This document shows, in pieces, positions 24,901-35,700 of a DNA stretch of 64,000 nucleotides; position 1 is the first letter of the stretch, and each line of letters opens with the position of its first letter. This DNA comes from Symsagittifera roscoffensis. Lineage: Eukaryota; Xenacoelomorpha; Acoela; Convolutidae. The DNA is taken from NCBI RefSeq assembly GCF_963678635.1, contig NC_087064.1, forward strand, positions 21,870,509 through 21,934,508, written 5' to 3'. The notes beneath the pieces were generated by a model. It did no database searches. It was not told the DNA's origin and saw only the letters and a program-made list of their open reading frames with translations. A program made the position numbers and the translations under genes.

Positions 24901-25587
24901 GGAGCATCATCGTCAGGAGTAGGCGTATATGGTAATTATGGAGCCTACGGAACAAATGAGTTTATGGCCAATAGACCTCCGCAACCATTGCCTCACGTAC
25001 CTCTGGCAACCTCATCTCGAAGTCACAGTTCCTCAGAGCGAAAACCGAGATCCGACACATTGTCGTCGAAATCAAGCAGTGGCCGAAGACATCGCAAAGT
25101 AGGTCAAAGGCCTCAGAGCTCGAATGGGAGTTCGAATGATTTCGTTTATAATACAGCGCTTGTTGTTGCACTCCCTGAACCGGAGTATGGTGCTACGTTC
25201 GACCAAAACAGACCCTTATCCGATCATGAAGATCCCCCGCCACCTTACACCGAGTCTCCAGAACAAGAATCGTCTTCAAATCCATTTTCAACTGAATACA
25301 TTAACTTGGGTCTTGATAGCGTGGCAAACGAAGACAGTCCTACTTCTGAAAATGATTCAGCAGCTCAAAATGGAAATTTTTTGAGGGCCAATGAATCTCT
25401 AAACCTTCGCAAATCCGACACAGCGATAGCGGGTCAAGGTAGGGACGGAGCTGCTGCAATTATCGGTGCTAGTTCGGGTGGTCAGACGGAGTTTTTGGGT
25501 AATAGCAACGGAGTCTCTGAAGGTGCTTTGTCCAACTCGTATCCTGCTCTGTCTGTATGCAATCCGATTTACTCTTCGTTCACCTGA
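12501..25587 (+). CDS. CBL: Cbl-type RING E3 ubiquitin ligase, six exons
   Basis: Cbl proteins bind phosphotyrosine on activated receptor kinases and ubiquitinate them for downregulation. Exons: 12501-12973, 19164-19328, 19720-20004, 21797-21934, 22771-22987, 24601-25587. All junctions are GT-AG and keep frame, giving 2265 nt (754 aa plus stop). Domain order is canonical: 4-helix bundle ([20 protein letters not shown]), EF-hand-like segment ([16 protein letters not shown]), variant SH2 ([18 protein letters not shown]), linker with a Tyr before the RING, C3HC4 RING (CKLCY to CPWC), then a Ser-rich tail. The tail has PPPPY (WW ligand type) and two NPF motifs (EH-domain ligand type), with no clear UBA and no long proline-rich region, so it resembles short Cbl forms. 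The 4H part carries extra residues relative to human Cbl. ATG 12501 is the first in the open frame, but acceptor-like AGs at 12491 and 12497 mean an upstream exon is possible. Intron 1 carries LINEs in reverse orientation. Confidence 0.93.
12974..14030 (+). other. Cbl intron 1, 5' portion
   Basis: AT-rich intron sequence with no coding signal. A short GAT-rich run lies near 13413-13431. Confidence 0.6.
14031..17159 (-). mobile_element. LINE fragment A: endonuclease end, RT, 3' tail
   Basis: Minus-strand non-LTR retrotransposon with ORF2 cut at its 5' side at 17159, inside the endonuclease. Reading leftward it has the end of the endonuclease domain ([17 protein letters not shown]), the reverse transcriptase, a C-terminal region, a 3' UTR, and a (TTC)n tail, seen on the + strand as gaagaagaa at about 14289-14311. 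The 14031-14290 flank beyond the tail is repeated at 17160-17410, so both LINE copies share the same neighbour sequence. Frameshifts and stops make it inactive. RT type and tail suggest the CR1/L2-like group. Confidence 0.85.
14928..17094 (-). pseudogene. LINE ORF2 remnant (endonuclease end and RT)
   Basis: Open segments at 17094-16480 (endonuclease end and linker), 16377-15949 (RT start with YRPISI), 15964-15425 (RT core) and 15245-14928 (C-terminal) lie in different frames. Recognisable RT blocks: [28 protein letters not shown], and YPDD at the catalytic site where the family normally has YADD. A frameshift lies near 15950-15964 between the RT fingers and palm. Non-functional. Confidence 0.85.
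17160..19100 (-). mobile_element. LINE fragment B: ORF1 joined to 3' end
   Basis: Minus-strand copy that keeps ORF1 and the 3' UTR but lacks nearly all of ORF2. At about 18095 the end of ORF1 (DPKTAE) runs straight into [11 protein letters not shown], the same residues that end ORF2 in fragment A. Its 3' region (17160-18075) is nearly identical to 14031-14928, including a shorter (TTC)n tail at about 17418-17434. The 5' limit is near 19100, only about 60 bp from the acceptor of Cbl exon 2. Confidence 0.8.
18095..19057 (-). pseudogene. LINE ORF1 with GDSL/SGNH esterase-like domain
   Basis: Frame 19057-18578 starts [10 protein letters not shown], has a Lys/Glu/Asn-rich linker, then [11 protein letters not shown], the Gly-Asp-Ser block of SGNH hydrolases. 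A frame change at about 18580 leads to 18581-18045 with [11 protein letters not shown] (Asn block) and [10 protein letters not shown] (Asp-His block). Such esterase-like ORF1 proteins are known in CR1/L2-like LINEs. All three catalytic blocks survive, but the frameshift breaks the protein. Confidence 0.8.
19164..19328 (+). CDS. CBL: Cbl exon 2: end of 4H, start of EF-like domain
   Basis: Acceptor tttgttag, donor gtgagt. Encodes [20 protein letters not shown] and [16 protein letters not shown], matching the Cbl stretch where the last 4H helix passes into the EF-hand-like domain. A minus-strand open frame here is a shadow. Confidence 0.92.
19720..20004 (+). CDS. CBL: Cbl exon 3: EF-like and start of SH2
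   Basis: Encodes [32 protein letters not shown] (EF-hand-like loop) and [20 protein letters not shown], the SH2 entry. Acceptor atgtttag, donor gtgagg. Confidence 0.95.
20005..21796 (+). other. Cbl intron 3 with diverged tandem repeat
   Basis: GT-AG intron. Its right half (20755-21750) is a degenerate ~160-bp tandem repeat described separately; the left half is unassigned. Confidence 0.8.
20755..21750 (+). repeat. Degenerate ~160-bp tandem repeat in Cbl intron
   Basis: The phrase gagatatgac or a near variant recurs near 20944, 21107, 21272, 21430, 21565 and 21722, spaced 135-165 bp. Each is preceded by 'ccaaatatgactgctcaaat'-like text and 'aatctcaggagttgc'-like text. About seven monomers. 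Confidence 0.8.
21797..21934 (+). CDS. CBL: Cbl exon 4: SH2 core
   Basis: Encodes [20 protein letters not shown] and [16 protein letters not shown], with the FRxSCTxLGQW motif including the Arg equivalent to the phosphotyrosine-binding one. Donor gtgagt. Confidence 0.95.
21935..22770 (+). other. Cbl intron 4
   Basis: 836-bp GT-AG intron with no repeat family recognised beyond short alternating atgcatg sequence near 22555-22580. Confidence 0.7.
22771..22987 (+). CDS. CBL: Cbl exon 5: SH2 end, linker, RING N-half
   Basis: Begins [13 protein letters not shown] (SH2 end), then the helical linker with a Tyr (QIYHLM) at the place of the regulatory linker tyrosine of human Cbl, then [20 protein letters not shown] with the first RING cysteines and histidine. 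The donor gtcagt splits the RING. Confidence 0.95.
22988..24600 (+). other. Cbl intron 5
   Basis: 1613-bp AT-rich GT-AG intron; no gene or clear repeat family seen. Confidence 0.7.
24601..25587 (+). CDS. CBL: Cbl exon 6: RING C-half and tail
   Basis: Starts [14 protein letters not shown], supplying the last two RING cysteines. The ~300-residue tail is rich in Ser, Asn and Gly, with DNPF near residue 65, a Ser/Arg patch ([14 protein letters not shown]), PPPPYTES, and [11 protein letters not shown], whose Tyr could be a phosphosite. Ends TGA 25585-25587. No UBA domain recognised. Confidence 0.93.
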   Translation, partial: KQTKAECPWCRQDIRGNVNINIQPKDKPAKSEQLPATSYELPTYKPEKKQIQSNSKNLGGGTLSDFDNPFERSTSTMGASTFAAGVADYNGSYASETLPAGASSSGVGVYGNYGAYGTNEFMANRPPQPLPHVPLATSSRSHSSSERKPRSDTLSSKSSSGRRHRKVGQRPQSSNGSSNDFVYNTALVVALPEPEYGATFDQNRPLSDHEDPPPPYTESPEQESSSNPFSTEYINLGLDSVANEDSPTSENDSAAQNGNFLRANESLNLRKSDTAIAGQGRDGAAAIIGASSGGQTEFLGNSNGVSEGALSNSYPALSVCNPIYSSFT

Positions 25588-26582
25588 CCGAACTGTCACA
25601 TAGCCTAAAATGAATTGATGTTCAATGGACTGAAAACCACTCTGTTTGTCAAAGCTATATGATATGATTTTCAGTAAAATTTAGACTAATAGTGGCAATC
25701 CCAAATTCTCTTAGCCAAATTTGAAGATTCACTTAAATTAACTTCAATTAAAATTTACAATGAGTAGAAACAACATTGCAGCTGAAGGATAATTGATCAT
25801 TTGTTAGTTTGTGTACAATAGCTTTATTTTTCTACATTGCGTGTGCCCTTCAGTGGCGAGATCCCGATGATAATGGACTGAATATTTCGGTTCAGTTGCA
25901 ATTGCGTTTGACCCTCTGAATTCTTACTTCGACAGATGTATGATGATGAATTTTATTTCTGGAAAAAATTGTTGAAAAGGGTCAAAATAATGTAATTGTT
26001 GTGTTGTGCTTTGCGCATGTGAAAGATAATAGCTGTTTTTTTTTTCGTTGCAGATGTCGATAAAATAATAGCCAAAGCAAGAGCTAACTAAATTGTTTGT
26101 ACATAATTTATCTCTATGAGTTCAAACTGATTCTTTTTTCATCTGTTTTTCTATGATACAGTCCAGGCTCCTCATTCGAGCCCAATCTGAGCAGAAATGA
26201 TGGTTGCATGACATATTTTATATGAGCCTGGAAACTTTTCTAGAAAGTGCAATTAAAATGAGAGCCACCAAAACTTAGTGAGGGAATCAGTTTCAGTGTA
26301 CAAAATTTGGTGTATCAATTTCAGATGAGATCGATCGCTTTGCTTCGAAACTTGATTACTGCTGGCTTAAAAAGGTGCAGCTTGGTATGTATATCCGATG
26401 ATGAGTTGAAATCAAAGGGCTCCTGCTGCGAGAATAAAGCCAATGAATAAAACAGTGAACCACGAGTAAAGTCGATTCGCTTATCGTGAGGTGATGCCTC
26501 TGAAGTTGGCATTTTCAACGACATTTTCTATTCAGTGTGTCTGAAGTTAAGACTCTGGTAGTTCGGCTCTTTAGAGAACAAA
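25588..26582. other. Cbl 3' flank and upstream of the ASB-like gene
   Basis: AATAAA motifs near 26432 and 26446 could end the Cbl transcript. No open frame with a domain. The promoter of the next gene should lie near 26300-26580, but no TATA box was evident. Confidence 0.5.
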
Positions 26583-26797
26583 ATGAGTAACTTCCTCTGT
26601 TTTCCTCGTTTTTCCTCCTCTTCTCACAACCCCAGAAGAAGTTCTCGACACCCGCCGAGGACTGACACCCCACAAGGTAGAGTCGTGGATCCAGGTATAA
26701 ATATAGTCGAGACTGATGGGACTGGGATAAGTGGTACTGGAGTTACTGGCAAAGGAGTGCAATACTACTACCCGACTAGTGCAGAGCAGGCTAGCCA
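26583..26797 (+). CDS. ASB-like candidate exon 1
   Basis: ATG opens a 71-codon polar frame (MSNFLCFPRFSSSSHNPRRS) ending at a strong donor gtgagt. It leaves two bases that complete a Gln codon with the first base of exon 2, and the exon 2 frame stays open. No homology recognised, so it may belong to another transcript. Confidence 0.6.
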
Positions 26798-29700
26798 GTG
26801 AGTGAAAAAAAACCATGAGTAGTCTAAATAACAGTTTTTGGTTGTGGAAGTCTTTTTCCTGTCGTGTAGTTTAATTGCTAAATTGTAAGGACGATAGCAA
26901 AGCTTGAGCTTTCGCATTCATTTTCCGAATGACGATTCAGCAACGATCAAATCTAATTGAGAACACTTTATTACAAAAGTTTTCTGTACAGATTTGTTCA
27001 CTTGAAATGTACACCAGCTTCAGGAAGTAAAGCTCAAAAAGTTTTGCACAAAACGTCAAGTAAGATTGATTGGATATTACGTTTCACATGCTTGAATTTG
27101 TAAAGGTATGCATAAAAGATACTATTTCTAGAAATTAAATAAAAACGAGTTGAGAGCAGAAAACATATTCAGTCTAGCATCCATGTATTACGCAGAATGC
27201 TCATGTGCTCGGAAAAAAAGCATCCCGCGCTCGTGAATGTTTTTGAGGTCAAACTTTACCTTTAAAATTTAAAACAAACTGGCGTGAAATAACCAAAAAA
27301 GGCGGAAAACAGCACAAATGCTGTCTTGGTTTATTGTTCCTAATTATTACCTATATATATTTTTTTGTTTCCTTTTCCTAAAAATTTTTGTTGCTCTGCT
27401 CCGGCTTACACTTCGCGTTTCTAATAAACTGCACGATTACCAACAGCAAAAAGTCTAATTTCGTCGCTTTTTTTATTTGCCCCTTGAATAAATTTGCCGA
27501 TTTTGCCCCATTTTTCTATTTTGTGGCCTTACTGTTGCTATTATTGTTAGAAGCGACTCACAGATATCGTTTCGTCTGCAGATCAATTTTTTTCAGTAAT
27601 CCACAACTGTCAAATGTGGAGACTGATTTGAGCGTCGTTTTGACCGTTAAACAGTTATTCTGGCAATCCTAGGTTTCGCTAAGAGCAAGAAAGTCACTTT
27701 TTCGGGTATCGTACTTCTTTTGTAGCAAAAATCATCGGATGCTGCGCCAGCTTGTTATTGACTTACTCATGAGTAGTGGTAGTTCGTGGGTTGAAATCCT
27801 AATGTATGATCACACAAGCGAACTTTAGTGAGCGTTAGTGTCATACTACGACTATCCTTTTTTTTCTCATCAAAGTCACTAATATTGGTGCCACTTTTGG
27901 GGCAACTTTACGGCTTTTTGATAGCATATGCTTTGAAATTCTAATAGTAATAAGTTAACATAGTTGATACATTTTGAAATTCATCAAAAGAATCGAACAA
28001 GCTATTTGTTTCAAACAACATAACAATAATATAAACTCGATTTCAGATATTTTTTAACTCAATATATCTTGCAGTTTTTTGAAATGCATAATTTATGCAT
28101 AATGTGGCTTTATGCTTTCCAGTTTGCTATATATAAAATTAGTGTGGATGCCTTGAGTTTGTTATATTCCAAATTATTACTTGCAAAATTGCATTTGGTG
28201 TCTGTTTGCATTTGGTGCCACTTTTGCTGCATAGCATTGGCGATTTTTTTAGAATATTTAGCTGCTTTATTTGTGAATAGTGTTTGCCGGTTAAGCATTC
28301 ATGGCCGAGAGGGCAGGACGCGAGACTCCAATCATCGAGGTCCTAGGTTCGAAGCCCATGTGTATCAAAGTTTTACTAATTCGAGGCTCATTTCTATCTT
28401 TTCTTATTTCACTTTATAAAGCTGCTTTTTTTGTCGTGTTCTCGCTGGTGTTTGCGAAGCACAGCTTCGCCTCTGTGTAAATTATTTTGCCATTAAATCA
28501 TCGGTACTACTTTTTCAATTCAAATGCAGTTTAAAACATAACATTGAAACTTTAGATTTGAGGATAGATTAAATTGCTGCAGGAATATATTACACGTTTT
28601 TTGAAGTGTATCTTAATACAAAAAAGAATTAATTGATTGTCAATTATATTGGTCTTAATGATTTTGTTTTGTTTTTTCACTTAAGTGTCAAAAAGCTCGA
28701 ATAATAAGTACAGAAGAGCCTAAATTCATTTTAATGCATTTATGAATGAACTTAGATATATATGCATTTTTTGAGTTCAATTCAAAATTATCTGAACTAG
28801 TTTTCTTAAATTTGGTTAATTTGATCGACAAATTGTAATCAAAAATTGGACTTGAAATTCAAAAAATTCTAACCTGATTATTTTCGAAATTCAAAAAATC
28901 TTATCTGATCATTTTTTCTTCGAAATTTGAAAAATGTACAATTAATAATCAATTTTTGATAGCTTGATTTTTGCTCTTTCCCACCCTTTTGTTGACTGTT
29001 TACACAAGCATAGCTTGTGTTATAGTATGAATTATCTTTTTTTCCAACCTAGGTCGCAAATATTGTTGCGATGCAATTGTTGCGACAAAATGTGTTCATT
29101 TTGAAAGTGTTCATTTTAATCCAGCTATTAAGTACAGCCAATGCTTAGGATATTAACACAGACTATTATATCACAAATGGAACTTTGGATTCAAGGTATC
29201 ATGGATCTGTAGCGTAGAGGTAGGGAAGGAGACCAGCAACAAAATAAGAGGGTTCGAACCTTGGCAGGGTCGGATGTTTTTAATGAACTTTTTCGTTTAC
29301 TAATTAAAATGCGTCCGCTCTATAAATTGAGGCATGTTAGTTGGTAAATTCCTGTTTTATTATAAATAGGTATTATGAAAATGTTTGGGATTGGGTTTTT
29401 TTATTTGTTCTTTTAAGACGCTTTGGAAAAATTTTTCATTTTTTTCAAAAAATTAGTTTTTCTCGAAAACCATTACCGATTTTTCAAAAAAAAGTGGTAC
29501 CAATGGAAGTTCCGCCCATTCCCTTGTGTGCCTGCATAATCCCCTAGTCTCTTTTAACCTTACCCCTTTTTCTACAGTCTGCGAAAAAGTGTGTGGGGGA
29601 ATTTTTTACCCAAAACTTTTGGATTTTCTACATTTTCTCAAAAACTATCCTCCTAAATTGGAGATTTTGGGTTCCACTGATAGAAAAGGTTGTGGAAAGC

Positions 29701-32700
29701 TCCCCTCCACAGCGACCGCGCCTTTTTTTCAACAAAAATGATGACTCTCAGAAAAGTCAAATTTTCGAATTTTTGACCGTTTTTTGAAACTTTTTGACTT
29801 TTCTCAAAAACTACCCTCCCAAATCTGAGATTTTAGTTTCAATCGAAAAGAGGGGTCGTGAGAAGCTCCCCTGCACGGCCGCTACGCCTTTTTTTGCTTG
29901 CATAAACAGTTACGTCCAATTTTTTTTTTTTAAAGTTGGGCTTAACTGTCAAAAAGTTATGACCCTCGGAAAAGTCAAAATCTCGATTTTTTTGAAAACT
30001 ACCCACCCAAATCTAATGAGCAACGTTTTAAGCATCTTTCAATCTAACAAGCTCTTGTAATCACTTCTATTTTTATGAAAACTGAAGTTATTGATGAAAC
30101 AGATTTTCAAGTCATTGTATTGATATTTACTTTTCTTTGATATAGGTCTGTTTTTGAAATTACGCTTGTCCTTCCGCATCAATACAAAAATGTCAAAAAT
30201 GATCGAACAGGTATTTCCAACTTGAGCTGGCCTCTAGTTTCTTTTTTTTTAAAAAAATTGACTGGTACTGCTAATTGACTGGTACTGCTAATAATTGGCT
30301 TGCGTCACTTAGCAATTATGTTGAATTATAATTGTCGTGCGTCACTTGAGAAATTTTGTAGACTCAAAGTTTTACTCATTCAGTTTTTCCCAGTAGCGTT
30401 ATCGGTCATATTTTTGCTTGTGCATGCGAAGTGCAACTTCGCCTCTGTGTTCATTTTTGTCTTCTCGGATTTTGGTTGTAACAGCTGTCAGTTTTTCATT
30501 CAAGATCATCAAGTGTAAACAGCTCCTGCTTAAGAGAAATCTATTTCCACTTAGAATAACGCGTGTGTATAGCAACCATTATCAAATCGAACCATCGACT
30601 TTTCTGTAGTCTGGTTTGTGAGATTATGTCTGTAGATTAGGAATTTCGAAATTTTTGAAGGTCCCGAGTGAAAAGGAACAAAAGCAGGGCTAAGGAATCT
30701 TTGGTAGATAAGACAAATGCAGCAAGTAGCAGTAACAGCAGCAGTAGCAAGTGCAACGTGTGTGCGTGTCCAGGCGAGGGGGAAGGGGACTCGAAAACGA
30801 ACATGTATCTACAGCTGATGCCAACGGAGGTGAAGCAATTGCACGTGGCAGTCATGAAGAATGATTCAGTTACTGTCTCCTCACTCATAGAACAGGGTCA
30901 GTAATGCGATCTTTGGTTTCCATCAAAATGATTTCTAATAATAAGAAATCTTTAATGAAAAATCGATAAAATCTGGTATTTAAAATGATTGGATAATGTC
31001 GGTTACCACGTGTGTTGTTTTTTTTTGTCAGGAGTGGATGTGAACTTTCCGTGGGTGAGTGAGCCGAATTCTTGTGCAGTTAAACATGGCATCAGTCCTC
31101 TGAACGAGGCAGTGGCACTCAACCACACTCGGATAGCCCTCATGCTCATCGACGCAGGCGCAGACGTCAACGAGGTCGACTCCAAAGGTGCGTGTGTATG
31201 TCAGAAGTCTTGTTTGCAGTTTCTTCTATATTGCAAGAATGGAGGAGGATTAGTTAAGAGGCTCAATATTCGCTTAGCCTATGAATAAATCCCTTGTAGG
31301 GGTGGATATTCGTCTCTAGGTCCTATAGACGAAGGGGAGTTGTGAAATAGGGATAACATTCCTAGCAAGATCTGTCTGGACTAGCTGTTCCTCGATTCTT
31401 TCTCTGGTTCGCCAGGTGGTAATTATATAATTACGCTTGCGATAATCAAGCGTTATCAAATCTGGATATAGACTTTTTTAGGCTAGCAACTTGGGCTCTT
31501 ACCACTCCCTCACCATTCAAATTTTCTCTTTCTATAGTTGTTTTACGTGTAACTATGGCTAAGCGCGTTGAGTTACGATGTAAAGAATTAAGAACACATT
31601 TGTCACACACAATTGCTAATTTGTTGATCATGCCAAGTTTCATTGCATCTTAACAATATTGAAGTAATTTTTCAAAATTGAAAATCATCGTTGGGGGAGT
31701 GGAATGGAGCTTTAATTTGATTAACATAATCACTTGAATCATTTAATAGATTAGCAGATAATAAATGGCGTCTCCCCAGCCTTTTGGTAACGGCTACGCC
31801 TGGAAGGGCGAATGTCATAGGTTCGTTCTGGGCAGGACATTATTTTTGGCATAAAGGAAATATTGCCTTTCAAAAAATGATCGGCTTTTTGTTTGTCTGG
31901 TTTTGTTTCATCGGCTGAGTTGCAACATCACAGATTTTTTCTGTGCTGTATGCGATTTTCATTGTATTTAAAAAAAGTTTTCGATTTATTCCTGAAAATT
32001 GTAAGTTCAATAAATCCGACCTGGTAATATCCTTATTTTGTCGATGAAAAACTGTTTCGGATTTTTGAAAAGCTTTGCTTAGGCCTAATTTGTTTCGGAT
32101 TATGAAAAAGATTTGAGAAGTTTTTGAACTCAATGTATCTCGCAAGTTTTTGAAATGCATAATTTATACATAATGTGGCTTTACGATTTGCAATTTATCA
32201 CATGCAAAATTGTGTCTTTTTGTATTTGGTGCTTCTTTTGCTGCATCTAATTGGCAATTTATTAGCATATGTACGTGCGTTATTGATGGCTAGTTTTTGG
32301 GGATTTTAAGCATCCGTGGCTGAATGGTTAGTGCGTGAGACTCAAATTTGCTAGATCGCAGCTTTTTCAGTTTTTGCAAATTCGAGGCTTATGTTTACGT
32401 TTTCTTATTTCTATTGATAGAGCTGCTTTTGGTCGTGTTCTCGCAAGTGTTTGCGAAGCGCAGCTTCGCCTCTGTGTAAATTATTTTGCCATTAAATCAT
32501 CGGTACTACTTTTTCAATTCAAATGCAGTTTAAAACATAACATTGAAACTTTAGATTTGAGGATAGATTAAATTGCTGCAGGAATATATTACACGTTTTT
32601 TGAAGTGTATCTTAATACAAAAAAGAATTAATTGATTGTCAATTATATTGGTCTTAATGATTTTGTTTTGTTTTTTCACTTAAGTGTCAAAAAGCTCGAA

Positions 32701-35700
32701 TAATAAGTACAGAAGAGCCTAAATTCATTTTAATGCATTTATGAATGAACTTAGATATATATGCATTTTTTGAGTTCAATTCAAAATTATCTGAACTAGT
32801 TTTCTTAAATTTGGTTAATTTGATCGACAAATTGTAATCAAAAATTGGACTTGAAATTCAAAAAATTCTAACCTGATTATTTTCGAAATTCAAAAAATCT
32901 TATCTGATCATTTTTTCTTCGAAATTTGAAAAATGTACAATTAATAATCAATTTTTGATAGCTTGATTTTTGCTCTTTCCCACCCTTTTGTTGACTGTTT
33001 ACACAAGCATAGCTTGTGTTATAGTATGAATTATCTTTTTTTCCAACCTAGGTCGCAAATATTGTTGCGATGCAATTGTTGCGACAAAATGTGTTCATTT
33101 TGAAAGTGTTCATTTTAATCCAGCTATTAAGTACAGCCAATGCTTAGGATATTAACACAGACTATTATATCACAAATGGAACTTTGGATTCAAGGTATCA
33201 TGGATCTGTAGCGTAGAGGTAGGGAAGGAGACCAGCAACAAAATAAGAGGGTTCGAACCTTGGCAGGGTCGGATGTTTTTAATGAACTTTTTCGTTTACT
33301 AATTAAAATGCGTCCGCTCTATAAATTGAGGCATGTTAGTTGGTAAATTCCTGTTTTATTATAAATAGGTATTATGAAAATGTTTGGGATTGGGTTTTTT
33401 TATTTGTTCTTTTAAGACGCTTTGGAAAAATTTTTCATTTTTTTCAAAAAATTAGTTTTTCTCGAAAACCATTACCGATTTTTCAAAAAAAAGTGGTACC
33501 AATGGAAGTTCCGCCCATTCCCTTGTGTGCCTGCATAATCCCCTAGTCTCTTTTAACCTTACCCCTTTTTCTACAGTCTGCGAAAAAGTGTGTGGGGGAA
33601 TTTTTTACCCAAAACTTTTGGATTTTCTACATTTTCTCAAAAACTATCCTCCTAAATTGGAGATTTTGGGTTCCACTGATAGAAAAGGTTGTGGAAAGCT
33701 CCCCTCCACAGCGACCGCGCCTTTTTTTCAACAAAAATGATGACTCTCAGAAAAGTCAAATTTTCGAATTTTTGACCGTTTTTTGAAACTTTTTGACTTT
33801 TCTCAAAAACTACCCTCCCAAATCTGAGATTTTAGTTTCAATCGAAAAGAGGGGTCGTGAGAAGCTCCCCTGCACGGCCGCTACGCCTTTTTTTGCTTGC
33901 ATAAACAGTTACGTCCAATTTTTTTTTTTTAAAGTTGGGCTTAACTGTCAAAAAGTTATGACCCTCGGAAAAGTCAAAATCTCGATTTTTTTGAAAACTA
34001 CCCACCCAAATCTAATGAGCAACGTTTTAAGCATCTTTCAATCTAACAAGCTCTTGTAATCACTTCTATTTTTATGAAAACTGAAGTTATTGATGAAACA
34101 GATTTTCAAGTCATTGTATTGATATTTACTTTTCTTTGATATAGGTCTGTTTTTGAAATTACGCTTGTCCTTCCGCATCAATACAAAAATGTCAAAAATG
34201 ATCGAACAGGTATTTCCAACTTGAGCTGGCCTCTAGTTTCTTTTTTTTTAAAAAAATTGACTGGTACTGCTAATTGACTGGTACTGCTAATAATTGGCTT
34301 GCGTCACTTAGCAATTATGTTGAATTATAATTGTCGTGCGTCACTTGAGAAATTTTGTAGACTCAAAGTTTTACTCATTCAGTTTTTCCCAGTAGCGTTA
34401 TCGGTCATATTTTTGCTTGTGCATGCGAAGTGCAACTTCGCCTCTGTGTTCATTTTTGTCTTCTCGGATTTTGGTTGTAACAGCTGTCAGTTTTTCATTC
34501 AAGATCATCAAGTGTAAACAGCTCCTGCTTAAGAGAAATCTATTTCCACTTAGAATAACGCGTGTGTATAGCAACCATTATCAAATCGAACCATCGACTT
34601 TTCTGTAGTCTGGTTTGTGAGATTATGTCTGTAGATTAGGAATTTCGAAATTTTTGAAGGTCCCGAGTGAAAAGGAACAAAAGCAGGGCTAAGGAATCTT
34701 TGGTAGATAAGACAAATGCAGCAAGTAGCAGTAACAGCAGCAGTAGCAAGTGCAACGTGTGTGCGTGTCCAGGCGAGGGGGAAGGGGACTCGAAAACGAA
34801 CATGTATCTACAGCTGATGCCAACGGAGGTGAAGCAATTGCACGTGGCAGTCATGAAGAATGATTCAGTTACTGTCTCCTCACTCATAGAACAGGGTCAG
34901 TAATGCGATCTTTGGTTTCCATCAAAATGATTTCTAATAATAAGAAATCTTTAATGAAAAATCGATAAAATCTGGTATTTAAAATGATTGGATAATGTCG
35001 GTTACCACGTGTGTTGTTTTTTTTTGTCAGGAGTGGATGTGAACTTTCCGTGGGTGAGTGAGCCGAATTCTTGTGCAGTTAAACATGGCATCAGTCCTCT
35101 GAACGAGGCAGTGGCACTCAACCACACTCGGATAGCCCTCATGCTCATCGACGCAGGCGCAGACGTCAACGAGGTCGACTCCAAAGGTGCGTGTGTATGT
35201 CAGAAGTCTTGTTTGCAGTTTCTTCTATATTGCAAGAATGGAGGAGGATTAGTTAAGAGGCTCAATATTCGCTTAGCCTATGAATAAATCCCTTGTAGGG
35301 GTGGATATTCGTCTCTAGGTCCTATAGACGAAGGGGAGTTGTGAAATAGGGATAACATTCCTAGCAAGATCTGTCTGGACTAGCTGTTCCTCGATTCTTT
35401 CTCTGGTTCGCCAGGTGGTAATTATATAATTACGCTTGCGATAATCAAGCGTTATCAAATCTGGATATAGACTTTTTTAGGCTAGCAACTTGGGCTCTTA
35501 CCACTCCCTCACCATTCAAATTTTCTCTTTCTATAGTTGTTTTACGTGTAACTATGGCTAAGCGCGTTGAGTTACGATGTAAAGAATTAAGAACACATTT
35601 GTCACACACAATTGCTAATTTGTTGATCATGCCAAGTTTCATTGCATCTTAACAATATTGAAGTAATTTTTCAAAATTGAAAATCATCGTTGGGGGAGTG

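Larger units (their letters stand above)
26798..30660 (+). other. ASB-like intron 1 with repeats
   Basis: 3.9-kb intron. It contains a tRNA-Leu-like repeat (27864-28480), the left border of the 3999-bp duplication (28462), a hairpin-headed tRNA-like repeat and a monomer-array element. The left part (26800-27860) is AT-rich with nothing recognised. Confidence 0.65.
28462..32460 (+). repeat. 3999-bp exact tandem duplication, unit 1
   Basis: As far as I could compare, every base matches the unit at 32461-36459. It carries ASB-like exons 2 and 3, a hairpin-headed tRNA-like repeat, one monomer-array element and, at the right end, a 5'-truncated tRNA-Leu-like repeat. Both borders fall in the same hairpin motif, so homology between two repeat copies can explain the duplication. 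Confidence 0.93.

Noticed and set aside
28454-28480. Helitron 3' end (hairpin before CTRR)
   Set aside because: The hairpin is followed by ctctgtgt rather than a terminal CTRR, and no Helitron 5' TC end or Rep/helicase frame was seen.
29341-30060. Group of 60-90 aa frames repeated at 33340-34059
   Set aside because: They lie in a degenerate monomer-array element and repeat Phe/Lys-rich text; identical copies only reflect the 3999-bp duplication.
30637-30888. Leu-rich minus-strand ORF (and its copy at 34636)
   Set aside because: Shadow of the AGC/Ser-rich exon 2 on the opposite strand.
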